64,000 nt of DNA, taken from Alphaproteobacteria bacterium (GTDB lineage: Bacteria; Pseudomonadota; Alphaproteobacteria; Caulobacterales; Aquidulcibacteraceae). The stretch is taken from the NCBI GenBank assembly GCA_016124655.1, contig WGNI01000012.1, positions 1 through 64,000 on the forward strand, written 5' to 3'. The first letter of the stretch is position 1, and every line of letters begins with the position of its first letter. Position numbers and translations under genes: made by a program. This document shows, in pieces, positions 1 through 7,853 of this stretch. The notes below the pieces were generated by a model. That model worked only from the letters and a program-made list of their open reading frames with translations. It was not told the DNA's origin and made no database searches.

Positions 1-174
1 CATCTCGGCTCGACTATGGGGCGTCGTGCGGGCATTGCTGTGAAGGTCCATCCGGCTCCTCGCTGGAACGATTGAAGATTCGACACCCTCAATCTCCCGG
101 CTCCGGGTCGGATGGACAACCTATTGAAAGCTCACATCTAGCGCAGCTCCGCGCAGCAGCGCACATCAGGCGCC
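1..174. other. Left-edge non-coding stretch
   Basis: No supportable gene is seen here. A short open frame from base 1 ends at a TGA near 73-75 and could be the tail of an upstream gene, but its 24 codons match nothing I recognise. A 9-base inverted repeat (46-54 with 109-117) gives a long-range hairpin of unclear meaning. The rest presumably carries the leader of the following corA-like gene. Confidence 0.3.
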
Positions 175-1125
175 ATGCTTACACTCTATGCGCCGGTTGC
201 GGGCGCGCTCGCCCCGGTTGAACACGCCAATCTGCGCGCGCCGGAGGTCGTCTGGTGCGATCTTGAAGCGCCCACGGACGCGGAAGAGCGCACGGTGGAG
301 GCCGCGCTCGGGCTCGATGTGCCGACGCACCAGGAGCGGATGGCGGCGGAGGAGAGCGCGCGCTTCTACCGGGATGGCGACGCGCTCGTGCTCAGCCCCA
401 CCCTGCTCGGCCGGCGCGAGGAAGGCGCCTTCATGGCCGACCCGGTCACCTTCATTCTGAGCCAGGGGAAGCTCGTCACCATCCGGCGCATCCGCCCGCG
501 CGCGTTCGAGGCCGGCAGTGGGCGCGCGTCGGCCAGGATCGGCAGCGCGCGCAGCGGCGGGGCGGTGTTCGTTGCGCTGATCACCAGCGCGGTGGAGCGG
601 CTCGCGGACATGATCGCGGATTTGCGCGGCCAGGCGCTGGCGGTGGCGCGTGACGCATTCGATGAAAGCGCGGCGCCGATCGATCTTGGCGCAACGCTGC
701 GGCTGCTCGGCCGGCTCGGCGTGCAGGCGAGCATTGCGCATGATTGTCTCTCCAGCCTCAACCGCATGATGGCGTTCGCGGGAGAGAGCTGCGCGAAGCA
801 CGACGTGTCGGGCGAAGATCTCGCAGCGCTTGCGCGCGACGTGAACGAATTGGAGCGCGGCGCGGAAGCGCTGCAGGACCATCTGACGTTCCTGCAGAAC
901 GCCGCGATCGGCATGGTCAATGCGGCGCAGAACAATGTGCTGAAGGTCGTGGCGCTGGCGACCATGGCGTTCGTGCCGCCGACCTTGGTGGCCTCGATCT
1001 TCGGCATGAACTTCAAGGCCATGCATTGGTTCGACGCGCCGTGGGGACCGTGGGCCGGGTTTGCTCTGATGGCGCTTGCGCCGCTGGCGCTGTTTGCGTG
1101 GGCGCGGTGGCGGAAATGGTTCTGA
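175..1125 (+). CDS. CorA-family divalent cation transporter
   Basis: A 316-residue inner-membrane transporter of the CorA metal-ion family, which moves Mg2+ (Co2+, Ni2+ or Zn2+ in some members) through a homopentameric channel. The first 255 residues form the cytoplasmic domain, ending in a long helix. Two membrane helices follow at about 257-275 and 291-310. The signature GMN triplet is at 277-279 (IFGMNF), at the end of the first helix where the family has its selectivity loop, and the C-terminus is short and basic (RWRKWF). Length fits the family. The acidic, alanine-rich N-domain resembles alphaproteobacterial 'magnesium transporter CorA' proteins, some of which act as Zn2+ exporters (ZntB-like), so the substrate is open. 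The gene stands alone. Confidence 0.93.
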   Translation: MLTLYAPVAGALAPVEHANLRAPEVVWCDLEAPTDAEERTVEAALGLDVPTHQERMAAEESARFYRDGDALVLSPTLLGRREEGAFMADPVTFILSQGKLVTIRRIRPRAFEAGSGRASARIGSARSGGAVFVALITSAVERLADMIADLRGQALAVARDAFDESAAPIDLGATLRLLGRLGVQASIAHDCLSSLNRMMAFAGESCAKHDVSGEDLAALARDVNELERGAEALQDHLTFLQNAAIGMVNAAQNNVLKVVALATMAFVPPTLVASIFGMNFKAMHWFDAPWGPWAGFALMALAPLALFAWARWRKWF

Positions 1126-1169
1126 AACCATATAAGCGCAGACGCGCTGTCGGGGGCGGCGTGGAGATC

Positions 1170-1409
1170 ATGTCCATGAAGATCCGTTCATTGGCGGGCC
1201 CCGTTGCGCTCGCAGGCGCAGCGCTTGCGCTTTCCGGCTGCGGCACAACTTTCGCCGACCGCGCGCTGTCCGGCGCGGGGATTGGCGCGGGCGTTGGCGT
1301 GGTCGCGGGACCGGTCGGCGTCGGCGCGGGCGCGGTGGTTGGCGGCGTGGCCGGCGCGGTCATTCCCGAAGAGAACGTCAATCTCGGCACGCCGGTCTGG
1401 AAGCGCTGA
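1170..1409 (+). CDS. Small glycine-rich lipoprotein
   Basis: A 79-residue protein with a lipoprotein signal: basic start (MKIRS), hydrophobic stretch and lipobox LSGC near residue 24. The mature part is a glycine/valine/alanine-rich hydrophobic segment made of GAGxGVG-like units, resembling the glycine-zipper segments of small outer-membrane lipoproteins. It ends with a short polar tail (GTPVWKR). ATG at 1170 or 1176 are both possible, and either gives an intact signal. It lies 44 bases after the CorA gene on the same strand and may share its transcript. Function is unknown; similar alphaproteobacterial proteins are simply called hypothetical lipoproteins. Confidence 0.75.
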   Translation: MSMKIRSLAGPVALAGAALALSGCGTTFADRALSGAGIGAGVGVVAGPVGVGAGAVVGGVAGAVIPEENVNLGTPVWKR

Positions 1410-1506
1410 CGCCGCCGGGCTTTTCCCGGCCCGCCTAATCGCTTATCTGCGGCAATGAAGAGAGGCGCCCGTCTGTGCTGCGGGAGGGCCTTAAGGAGAT
1501 GCGCGC

Positions 1507-2028
1507 ATGGCTGCGCTGGAATTCAGCCGTCGCTATGCGATGGCGCACAGGCTGTTGGCGGACCCGCAGTCGAAATGCGCCACGCCGCACGGCCACAATG
1601 AATTCGTCACCGTGACGCTCGCGCCGAAGGCGCATTTCGTTTTCAGCGGCGCAAACCATCTGGCGCGGTTTGAAGACATCAAGCGCCGCTGGCATGGTTG
1701 GATCGACGGCGCCGTCGATCATGCGCTGCAGCTGAACGAGGCCGATCCGCTGATCGATTGGTTCCGCGCGCACGAGCCGCAGCGGATGGCGCGCATTCTG
1801 ACTTTGCCTGGCGATCCGACGACGGAAGCGCTGGCGGCGGCGTTTTTTCTGAAGCTTTCGGCGTTTCTGCGCGAGGACGCCCTGCCCTTCACGGTCGAGA
1901 GCGTGCGCGTAGAGGAGACGCCGACCAACGCGGTTGTGCTCTCGCGCGCGCATTTCGACCCCGACGCCTGCGGGGCGCGCGAGGGCTCGTGGCCTCTGCG
2001 CGCGGATATGAGCGTGAATGATTTTTGA
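1507..2028 (+). CDS. 6-carboxytetrahydropterin synthase-like protein (QueD/PTPS family)
   Basis: A 173-residue member of the 6-pyruvoyl-tetrahydropterin synthase fold. QueD converts dihydroneopterin triphosphate to 6-carboxytetrahydropterin, the first committed step toward 7-deazaguanine and queuosine. Zinc ligands are visible as H14 (AMAH) and H28/H30 (PHGHN). The catalytic set is C24 with the D71-H72 pair (DHALQLN), and a conserved acidic strand is SVRVEET near 132-138. At 173 residues it is longer than the roughly 120-residue E. coli QueD. The extra residues fall around the middle and C-terminus, so a divergent subgroup is possible. No other queuosine genes lie nearby. A purine-rich RBS (aaggag) precedes the ATG. 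Confidence 0.85.
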   Translation: MAALEFSRRYAMAHRLLADPQSKCATPHGHNEFVTVTLAPKAHFVFSGANHLARFEDIKRRWHGWIDGAVDHALQLNEADPLIDWFRAHEPQRMARILTLPGDPTTEALAAAFFLKLSAFLREDALPFTVESVRVEETPTNAVVLSRAHFDPDACGAREGSWPLRADMSVNDF

Positions 2029-2093
2029 GGCGTGCGGGTGCTGGGTGCTTTGACGCCCGGCGCTGCCCGATGTCCGCAGGCGCCTGTGGTCAT

Positions 2094-2119
2094 GGGTCCT
2101 GGCCTTCGCCAGGACCGAG
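2094..2119. repeat. Palindromic half-element related to the 76-base repeats at 24336-24603
   Basis: A near-perfect hairpin (ggtcctgg with ccaggacc, spacer ccttcg). The 26 bases match the right arm of the element at 24578-24603 except for two positions. Those two changes (C to T, and G to A) are partners in the stem, so pairing is kept. It lies downstream of the queD-like gene and may act as a transcript end or a nucleoid-protein site. Confidence 0.6.
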
Positions 2120-2205
2120 CCCCGGATGGATTGTGCGATGGAAGGAAGGGCGCAGTCGCGCACGTGAACACCCTGCGCGGACGAGGGCATCGGCGCTGAC
2201 ACTTT

Positions 2206-2314
2206 GTCATCCCGGACGCGGAGCGTTAGCGAAGCGATCCGGGACCGCGTGCAGAACCGCGTTCCCGTTTGAACGAGGTCCCGGCTCTCGCGCTGCGCGC
2301 TTGGCCGGGATGAC
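2206..2314. repeat. 109-base intergenic element with GTCATCCCGG inverted ends
   Basis: The element starts with gtcatcccgg and ends with its exact complement ccgggatgac (2305-2314). It contains an inner hairpin at 2211-2243 (cccgga with tccggg). This looks like the short palindromic intergenic repeats common in alphaproteobacteria. No target-site duplication is evident (acttt on the left, taaac on the right). Its last base is also the first base of the complemented stop codon of the P450 gene. It occupies most of the convergent spacer 2029-2313. Confidence 0.6.
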
Positions 2315-3633
2315 TAAACCATCTTATGGCGCACCGGCATGGTCTTGAGACCGGAGACGAAGTTCGAGCGGGTGTTCTTCGGTTCGCCGGTCAGTTCGAT
2401 GCTGTGCAGGCGCGGCAACAATTCGCGGAACAGGGCTGCGATCTCCATGCGCGCAAGGTGCATGCCCAGGCACAGATGCACGCCGTGTCCGAAAGCGACC
2501 TGCTTTTGCACCTGGCGATCGACCTTGAACTTGAAGGGGTCTTCGAACACGTCTTCGTCGCGATTGCCGCTCCAATAGAACAGGCTCACGCCATCGCCTT
2601 CGCGAATGGTTTTGCCGCGTAATTCATAATCTTGCATCGCGGTGCGCATGAAATGCTTCACCGGCGTGACCCAGCGGATCATCTCCTCCACCGCATTGGG
2701 CAACAGGCTGAGATCGCCCTTCAGCTTCGCCATCTGTTCGGGATTCTTGATCAGCTGCACCAAGCCGCCTGAGGCGGTGGAGCTGGTCGTGTCGTGGCCG
2801 GCCGTGGCGACGATGACGTAATAGCTCATTGCTTCGCGTTCGCCGATCGGTTCGCCGTCGATCAGGCCGTTGGCGATGATGGAGGCGACGTCGTCCTTTG
2901 GATTCTTGCGGCGATCGGCGGTGATCGCGCCGAAATACTGAAACAGAACCTGCGCGGTCTGGAAGAGATCGACGGTTTCGACCTCGCCGTTCCAGCTGCC
3001 GTCGGCGCCTTTGCGCGCGCGCTGGCTTTCAGCGACCACGTCGGGATCGCCGACGCCGAAAATCTCCTGCGTCAATTGCAGCATGATCGGCTCGTCCTCG
3101 CGCGGCACGCCGAGGATCTCCATGATCACGCGCAGCGGATACCAGACCGCGACTTCCTTCACGAAGTCGCATTCGCCGCCGAGTTCGGCCATGCGATCGA
3201 CATGCGCCTTGGCGATTTCGGCGATGCGCGCTTCCAGGCGCTTGAGATTGGGCGGCATGAACCAGGATTGCGTGAGCGTCCTGAGTTTCATGTGCACGGG
3301 ATCGTCGAGATCGACGAGCGTGCGGAAGAGATGGGTATCGCCGGTGACCGACTTCACCCAGTTCTCGCCTTCGATGGGCGAGAGATACGTGCGCAGCCGA
3401 TTGACGAAAATGTCCGCGCGCTTTTCGATTTCCAGGATATCGGCGTGCTTGGTGACGGCCCAGAAGGGACGGAAGCCCGCCGGCTCCATGAAGCGCACGG
3501 GATCGTCGCGGCGCAGCATGGCATAGAGCGCGTGGACTTCATCCTCATTGGCCATCACGTCGGGATTGACGATCGCATCGTCCATGCGGTCGCGCGAATA
3601 GCCGGGGAATTTGGCGACGCCTGCGCCGTCCAT
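2314..3633 (-). CDS. Cytochrome P450
   Basis: A 440-residue soluble bacterial P450, a heme monooxygenase that takes electrons from a ferredoxin/reductase partner not seen in the window. The oxygen-activating I-helix motif AGHDTT is at about 278-283, an ExxR-type motif occurs in EEMIRW, and the heme-thiolate loop is FGHGVHLCLG with ligand C388. The ATG at 3633 is preferred over an upstream frame extension because aaggagg lies 7 bases before it. The substrate is unknown; the sequence resembles catabolic or steroid/terpene-type bacterial P450s rather than CYP153 alkane hydroxylases. It is monocistronic, with the B3 beta-lactamase-like gene 66 bases upstream on the same strand. Confidence 0.95.
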   Translation of the reverse strand: MDGAGVAKFPGYSRDRMDDAIVNPDVMANEDEVHALYAMLRRDDPVRFMEPAGFRPFWAVTKHADILEIEKRADIFVNRLRTYLSPIEGENWVKSVTGDTHLFRTLVDLDDPVHMKLRTLTQSWFMPPNLKRLEARIAEIAKAHVDRMAELGGECDFVKEVAVWYPLRVIMEILGVPREDEPIMLQLTQEIFGVGDPDVVAESQRARKGADGSWNGEVETVDLFQTAQVLFQYFGAITADRRKNPKDDVASIIANGLIDGEPIGEREAMSYYVIVATAGHDTTSSTASGGLVQLIKNPEQMAKLKGDLSLLPNAVEEMIRWVTPVKHFMRTAMQDYELRGKTIREGDGVSLFYWSGNRDEDVFEDPFKFKVDRQVQKQVAFGHGVHLCLGMHLARMEIAALFRELLPRLHSIELTGEPKNTRSNFVSGLKTMPVRHKMV

Positions 3634-3699
3634 GATCGCCTCCTTGGTTGGCGCGCGCACTATAGCAAACCCGCCGGGCGCGTCAGGGGCGCCTTTGCG

Positions 3700-4632
3700 T
3701 CAAGGTGCGGCGGCGGCTTCCTGGCGCGCGCGTTCGGTCTCGAATGCCTCGCGCATCGCGGCGTTGAACATCTGCAATTCGCGATGATCGACAAACGCGT
3801 CGGCCTCCCCGGCCTGCTGGCGCGCGCGCTTTTCCGCCATGTTGAAGAACATGGGATGGTTGGCGAGAAAAATCTGCGCGCTGAGCTCGGGGATGATCTC
3901 GTCGAAGGTGCGGCGGTAGTCAGCGACGATGCCGGGATAGGCCTCCGGCGCCAGGCTCTGGCCGCCTGTCGACGACGAGCAATGAAACAACACCGTGCGC
4001 GGATTTGGCCCGCTCGTGGTCGTCGCCCACGAGGTGCAGCCGCGCGTGTGGCCGGGCGTGATGTGGGCGCGCAGGCTGGTTCCGCCGAGGTCCACCGTTT
4101 CGCCGTCGCCGATCACGTGGTCGACGGCGACCGGAGCGAAATCGACGGCCGAGGCGGGCCCATAGGCAATGTGGCCATTGCTGAGAACGAAGGCGTCCGC
4201 CGCGCTGGCGATGAGGTGCGCGCCGCTTGCCGCCTTGAGCGCCGCAATGCCTCCGGCGTGATCCCAATGGGCGTGCGAATTGAGGATGAAGCGCACGTCG
4301 CGCACGTCGTAGCCGAGGCGTTCGATGTTGCGCTGGATGGGGATCGCCATCTCCGCCAGCCCGCCGTCGATCAGCACATGGCCTTGCGGCGTGGTGATCA
4401 GAAAACTCGAAACGCCCGCAGCGCCGACGAAGTGCACGTTCTCCCAAATCGTGAATGGCTCGACCGGCGCGATCCATTCTTCGATCTGGGCGTTCAGGTC
4501 CGGGGAGGAGTCCCGCCCCGGCGTGGCGTGCCAAAAGGCGGGATCATCGTAGGGCGGGTCCGCGGGGGTCGCGGCGCAGGCTACGGCCAGGATCGTCAAC
4601 AGCCCCGCGGCCGCATGCTTCGTGAATGGCAT
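3700..4632 (-). CDS. Subclass B3-type metallo-beta-lactamase
   Basis: A 310-residue exported zinc hydrolase. The N-terminus is a signal peptide, possibly of lipoprotein type with cysteine at residue 19 (LAVAC). The mature domain carries the B3 zinc site: H120-x-H122-x-D124-H125 (SHAHWDH), H195 in PGHTRGC and H259 in LANHPMF. The D124-H125 pair and the lack of a class B1 zinc-binding cysteine at the equivalent position argue for B3, like the environmental enzymes CAU-1 and THIN-B. Such enzymes hydrolyse penicillins, cephalosporins and carbapenems in the periplasm. Activity here is inferred from motifs only. No regulator is adjacent, and codon use matches its neighbours, so it looks like an ancestral chromosomal gene. 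Confidence 0.9.
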   Translation of the reverse strand: MPFTKHAAAGLLTILAVACAATPADPPYDDPAFWHATPGRDSSPDLNAQIEEWIAPVEPFTIWENVHFVGAAGVSSFLITTPQGHVLIDGGLAEMAIPIQRNIERLGYDVRDVRFILNSHAHWDHAGGIAALKAASGAHLIASAADAFVLSNGHIAYGPASAVDFAPVAVDHVIGDGETVDLGGTSLRAHITPGHTRGCTSWATTTSGPNPRTVLFHCSSSTGGQSLAPEAYPGIVADYRRTFDEIIPELSAQIFLANHPMFFNMAEKRARQQAGEADAFVDHRELQMFNAAMREAFETERARQEAAAAP

Positions 4633-4640
4633 GCGCGCTC

Positions 4641-5066
4641 TTAGCCTGCGGGAAACGCCAGGCCAAACGCCCAGGGCGCCGCAAGCATGGCCGCGATCAC
4701 AATCTCGAACGCAGTCGAAGCGCGATTGAAGGGCGTGTCGGCGCCGTCGCGCGCCATGGCCACAATGCGGCCGAGTGCGGTTCCGCCCCAGGCGGCGCTC
4801 AGCACAGCGAGGCCGCCGCCGGCATAGACCGCCATGACGTCATCGCCGGTCATGAGGTGGCGCACCGCGGCCAGAAGCGCCACGGCGTGGGCGAACAGGA
4901 ACAAGCCGCCGAAGGTGGCGCGGAATTCGGCGAAGCCGCCGGGCCGGCCCTCCTCCGCTTTCAGGCGCAACAGGCCGCTCGCCCAGTTCGGGTCCAGAAG
5001 GCCGCGAAGGCCTAAGCCCGCCCCCAGCGTCAGCGCGACGCACGCCATGATCCAGGCAAACTGCAT
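4641..5066 (-). CDS. Small membrane protein, DUF4345-like
   Basis: A 141-residue protein with about four hydrophobic segments (about 3-22, 48-70, 76-95 and 120-140). The core segment FRATFGGLFLFAHA, and a later AAWGGTALGRI, resemble the DUF4345 family of four-helix inner-membrane proteins of unknown function. The start is set at ATG 5066, where the first membrane helix begins directly; the frame stays open upstream but that part is arginine/proline-rich and looks non-coding. It sits 8 bases upstream of the beta-lactamase-like gene on the same strand and is likely cotranscribed with it. It is divergent from the serine hydrolase gene. Confidence 0.7.
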   Translation of the reverse strand: MQFAWIMACVALTLGAGLGLRGLLDPNWASGLLRLKAEEGRPGGFAEFRATFGGLFLFAHAVALLAAVRHLMTGDDVMAVYAGGGLAVLSAAWGGTALGRIVAMARDGADTPFNRASTAFEIVIAAMLAAPWAFGLAFPAG

Positions 5067-5149
5067 GCGCGGCTTATACGCGGGCGCGCGGTTGATTGCC
5101 CACCGCCGCGCTTGCACAATCGCGGCAAAAGATACGGGAGGCCAAACGC

Positions 5150-6412
5150 ATGTCGCACGCCAAATCGGCCGGGTTTTCGCCGGCGCGCCTGGAGACGCTC
5201 GATCGCGTGATGACGCAGCGCTATGTCGAGAGCGGCATGCTGCCGGGATACCAGACGATGATCTGGCGCGGCGGGAAGCTGGCGCATCATTCGGTGTCGG
5301 GGCGCATGGATATCGAGCGCGACGCAAAGTGGCGCGAGGATGCGATCGTGCGCATCTACTCGATGAGCAAGCCGATCACGGCGGCGGCGCTGATGATCCT
5401 GGTTGAGGAAGGCGCGCTCGGACTCGACGACGATGTGCACGCGCACATTCCGTCATGGAAAAATCTCGGCGTGTACGCCAGCGGCATGCCGACGCTGCTG
5501 GCCAACCAGCCGCCGCAATTCCTCACCACGCGGCCGGACCGGCGCATGAAGGTGATCGATCTTTTGACCCACACTGCGGGGCTGACCTACGGCTTCCTGA
5601 TGCGCACGGCGGTCGATGCGGCGTATCGCAAGGCCAAGATCAACGACTTTCAGACGCCGGGCGGGCTTGAGCAATTCATCGACGATCTCTCGCGCATTCC
5701 GCTGGAGTTCACGCCGGGCGAGGCGTGGAACTATTCGGTGTCCATCGATGTGGCGGGGTATCTTTGCGAAAAACTCTCCGGCATGCCGTTCGGCGAATTT
5801 CTGCGCACGCGCTTGTTCGAGCCGTTGGGGATGAAGGACACCGCGTTCTACTGTCCACCGGAAGACATCAAGCGGTTTGCGTCGTGCTACCAGCCCGGCG
5901 AGGGCGGACGCGGGCTGAAGCTGCAGGACGATGCGCGGAAATCAACCTACGCCGCGCCGCCGAAGCTGGAGGCCGGCGGCGGCGGGCTTGTGTCCACGGC
6001 GGAGGATTATATGCGCTTCTGCCGCATGTTTCTCGGCAAGGGCGCGCTCGATGGCGCGCATGTGTTGAGCCCCAAGACGGTGCAGCTCTTCAGCCTCAAT
6101 CATTTGCCCGGCGGGAAACAATTGACCGACATGGCGGTGCAAGGCACGCAATTCAGCGAAACCGGCTATGACGGCCTGGGCTTTTCGCTGGGTTGCGGCG
6201 TGAATGTCGATGTCGCAAAAACGCGGCTGCCGGGCACGCTGGGCGAATTCTTTTGGGGCGGGGCGGCATCGACCGCGTTCTGGGTCGATCCGAAGGAAGA
6301 TCTCGCGGTCGTGTTCATGACGCAGGTGATCGGCACGGAGGCGCGGCTGACGCTGCGGCGCGATCTGCGCACGCTGGTCTATTCCGCGATGACGGAATCG
6401 TACACGCTCTAA
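5150..6412 (+). CDS. Serine hydrolase of the beta-lactamase/EstB family (family VIII esterase-like)
   Basis: A 420-residue protein of the class C beta-lactamase/penicillin-binding fold. The nucleophile motif SxxK is S71-M-S-K74, the second-shell tyrosine is in WNYSVS (Y195), and the third motif (KTG in beta-lactamases) is probably WGGAAST near 362. That pattern is typical of family VIII carboxylesterases such as EstB rather than true AmpC enzymes. No signal peptide is visible from the chosen ATG (SD gggagg 8 bases upstream), so it is probably cytoplasmic. Likely activity is ester hydrolysis; the substrate is unknown. Its stop codon overlaps that of the converging LapA-like gene by four bases. 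Confidence 0.88.
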   Translation: MSHAKSAGFSPARLETLDRVMTQRYVESGMLPGYQTMIWRGGKLAHHSVSGRMDIERDAKWREDAIVRIYSMSKPITAAALMILVEEGALGLDDDVHAHIPSWKNLGVYASGMPTLLANQPPQFLTTRPDRRMKVIDLLTHTAGLTYGFLMRTAVDAAYRKAKINDFQTPGGLEQFIDDLSRIPLEFTPGEAWNYSVSIDVAGYLCEKLSGMPFGEFLRTRLFEPLGMKDTAFYCPPEDIKRFASCYQPGEGGRGLKLQDDARKSTYAAPPKLEAGGGGLVSTAEDYMRFCRMFLGKGALDGAHVLSPKTVQLFSLNHLPGGKQLTDMAVQGTQFSETGYDGLGFSLGCGVNVDVAKTRLPGTLGEFFWGGAASTAFWVDPKEDLAVVFMTQVIGTEARLTLRRDLRTLVYSAMTESYTL

Positions 6413-6660
6413 GGCTGCGCAGGCGGCGGCGTCGTGGGCGGAAGTGATGCGGTTTCGCGTTTGCGGCGCGGGCGCAGCGCGTAGAGCAGCAGACCCACGA
6501 TCACACCGGCGGTGAAGACCAACAGGAACACCAGCGCGCGCGGCGCGGCGAACGCCCAGGTGAGAAACGCGATTTCGATCGTGGCGAGGTTCTGCACGAT
6601 GAAGATCGTGACGAGCGCCGTGATGGCGATCAAAAACACCGTGCGGATGAAGGCCAACAT
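6409..6660 (-). CDS. LapA-domain (DUF1049) small membrane protein
   Basis: An 83-residue protein with two membrane helices (about 5-25 and 38-60) joined by the family-typical segment VQNLATIEIAFLTW, then a basic and proline-rich tail. This is the LapA/YciS-type domain (DUF1049), linked in enterobacteria to lipopolysaccharide assembly. Start 6660 is chosen because gggag lies six bases upstream; an ATG five codons earlier has no RBS. In many alphaproteobacteria this gene lies next to ihfB or pyrF, but not here. The stop codon is interleaved with that of the serine hydrolase (CTAA, four-base overlap). Confidence 0.8.
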   Translation of the reverse strand: MLAFIRTVFLIAITALVTIFIVQNLATIEIAFLTWAFAAPRALVFLLVFTAGVIVGLLLYALRPRRKRETASLPPTTPPPAQP

Positions 6661-6729
6661 CGCGCGCTCCCGCATAGACCGCTGCTGTTTAGCCTGCGCG
6701 GGAATGCAGGGCTACACGCCGTCCCCATC

Positions 6730-6846
6730 GGTCGCTTCGCGACCACTTCCCCCGCGGGCGGAGGAAGACAGCGCAGCGTCGGCGTCGCTCTGATGTGCTC
6801 CCCCGTTTACGGGGGAGCTGTCTCCCCTGGCGCATGCCAGGGGAGA
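6730..6846. repeat. Composite intergenic element of three perfect hairpins
   Basis: Three perfect palindromes follow each other in the 219-base spacer between two minus-strand genes: ggtcgc-ttc-gcgacc (6730-6744), ctcccccg-ttta-cgggggag (6798-6817) and tctcccctggc-gcat-gccaggggaga (6821-6846). The third is the commonest REP-like palindrome type of alphaproteobacterial genomes. It may end or stabilise the transcript of the alpha/beta hydrolase gene that lies above it. No gene is seen in the spacer. Confidence 0.65.
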
Positions 6847-6879
6847 CTGAGGGGGCGGACATCGAAATACACAGGCCGG

Positions 6880-7842
6880 TCAGCCCCACGCAGCGAATAA
6901 GGCATTGATCGCAGCGACCGTGGCGATGGGCTGATCCAGCATCAGATGATGGGCGGCGTCGGGAATGGCGATCGCGGGCGTACCCTTCGGCGACGTCTCG
7001 CGCATATAGGCGTTGATTTCGGGCGTGCACAAATAAGAGCGGTCGCCCCACATCAGCGCGAGCGGAATGGGGATCGCGGCCAGGCGCGGCGCAATCTCTT
7101 CAAAGGCGAGATGCTCCATCACGAAGGGATCGAACTTCCAGGTCCAGCCCTTGCCTTCGCCGTCGGGCAGCGGGGCTTCGCGTAGAGATTCCCGCGCGAT
7201 CGCGTCAACATAATAGAGCGTGTCGCACTCCTGCGGCGGCGCCAGGCGAAAGCGCGCGAGCGCGGCTTCGAAGGTTGGATAGATTCTGTTCGGCCGCGTG
7301 CGCCGCGGCGGCCCTTCCCATTCCGTCCCGGGCGGACGCACGCCGCAATCGAGCAAGAGCGCGCTGGAAAAGACGTCTGGAAAAAGCGTGGCGACATGCA
7401 GCGCCATGAAGCCGCCGAACGAATGCGCCGCCAGGCGCGGCTTGACGGGGCCTTCCATCAAACCCGCGACGCGCGCGGCCGCCACGGCTTCGCGCGCAAA
7501 CACGTCTGTGGCGTAGCGCGGGCGCCAATCGGAGCCGCCCATGCCGGACCAGCTCATCGCGGCGACGCGAAAGCGATCGGTGAAGAACGGCGCCAGCGGG
7601 CGCCACCATCCGGCGTGCGCGCCGTTGCCGTGCAGCAGAAGCAATCCGGGCCGGCCGCGTTCGCCCCAGGCCAGCACTTCGATCTCGACGCCGTCGGACT
7701 CAATGCGCAGTTCTTCCGGCGCCTGCGCCATGTTGGCGTTGAACCAGGCGGGCGCCGGCGGTTTGCTGCCTTGAAGATGCGCAACCAGGCCGGGCGCCTG
7801 AGCGTCGACGGAAAGGCGATCGGCGTCGTCTTGTTTTCGCAT
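6880..7842 (-). CDS. Alpha/beta-fold hydrolase
   Basis: A 320-residue hydrolase of the alpha/beta fold. The oxyanion region is LLHGNGAHAGWW (about 69-80), the nucleophile elbow is AHSFGG (S141), an acid candidate lies in WGDRSYL and the histidine is in the PDAAHHL segment (298-299). No signal peptide is apparent. The conserved sequence AWFNANMA before the fold argues that translation starts upstream of M38, so ATG 7842 is used, although its RBS is weak. The substrate is unknown; similar proteins are epoxide hydrolase- or esterase-like. It is divergent from the polytopic membrane protein gene. Confidence 0.87.
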   Translation of the reverse strand: MRKQDDADRLSVDAQAPGLVAHLQGSKPPAPAWFNANMAQAPEELRIESDGVEIEVLAWGERGRPGLLLLHGNGAHAGWWRPLAPFFTDRFRVAAMSWSGMGGSDWRPRYATDVFAREAVAAARVAGLMEGPVKPRLAAHSFGGFMALHVATLFPDVFSSALLLDCGVRPPGTEWEGPPRRTRPNRIYPTFEAALARFRLAPPQECDTLYYVDAIARESLREAPLPDGEGKGWTWKFDPFVMEHLAFEEIAPRLAAIPIPLALMWGDRSYLCTPEINAYMRETSPKGTPAIAIPDAAHHLMLDQPIATVAAINALFAAWG

Positions 7843-7853
7843 GCCCGCCGGTC

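Noticed and set aside
166..1131. A 321-codon minus-strand open frame across the CorA-like gene
   Set aside because: The plus-strand product has the GMN motif and two helices, while this one is Arg/His-rich shadow sequence.
2206..2314. A miniature transposable element with inverted ends
   Set aside because: Ends are only 10 bases, there is no target-site duplication, and no related transposase is in the window, so I list it only as a palindromic repeat.
2794..4644. A 616-codon plus-strand open frame
   Set aside because: It lies antisense to the P450 and beta-lactamase genes. Its sequence is rich in Arg, Ala, His and Asp with no family, which is the usual shadow of GC-rich third positions.
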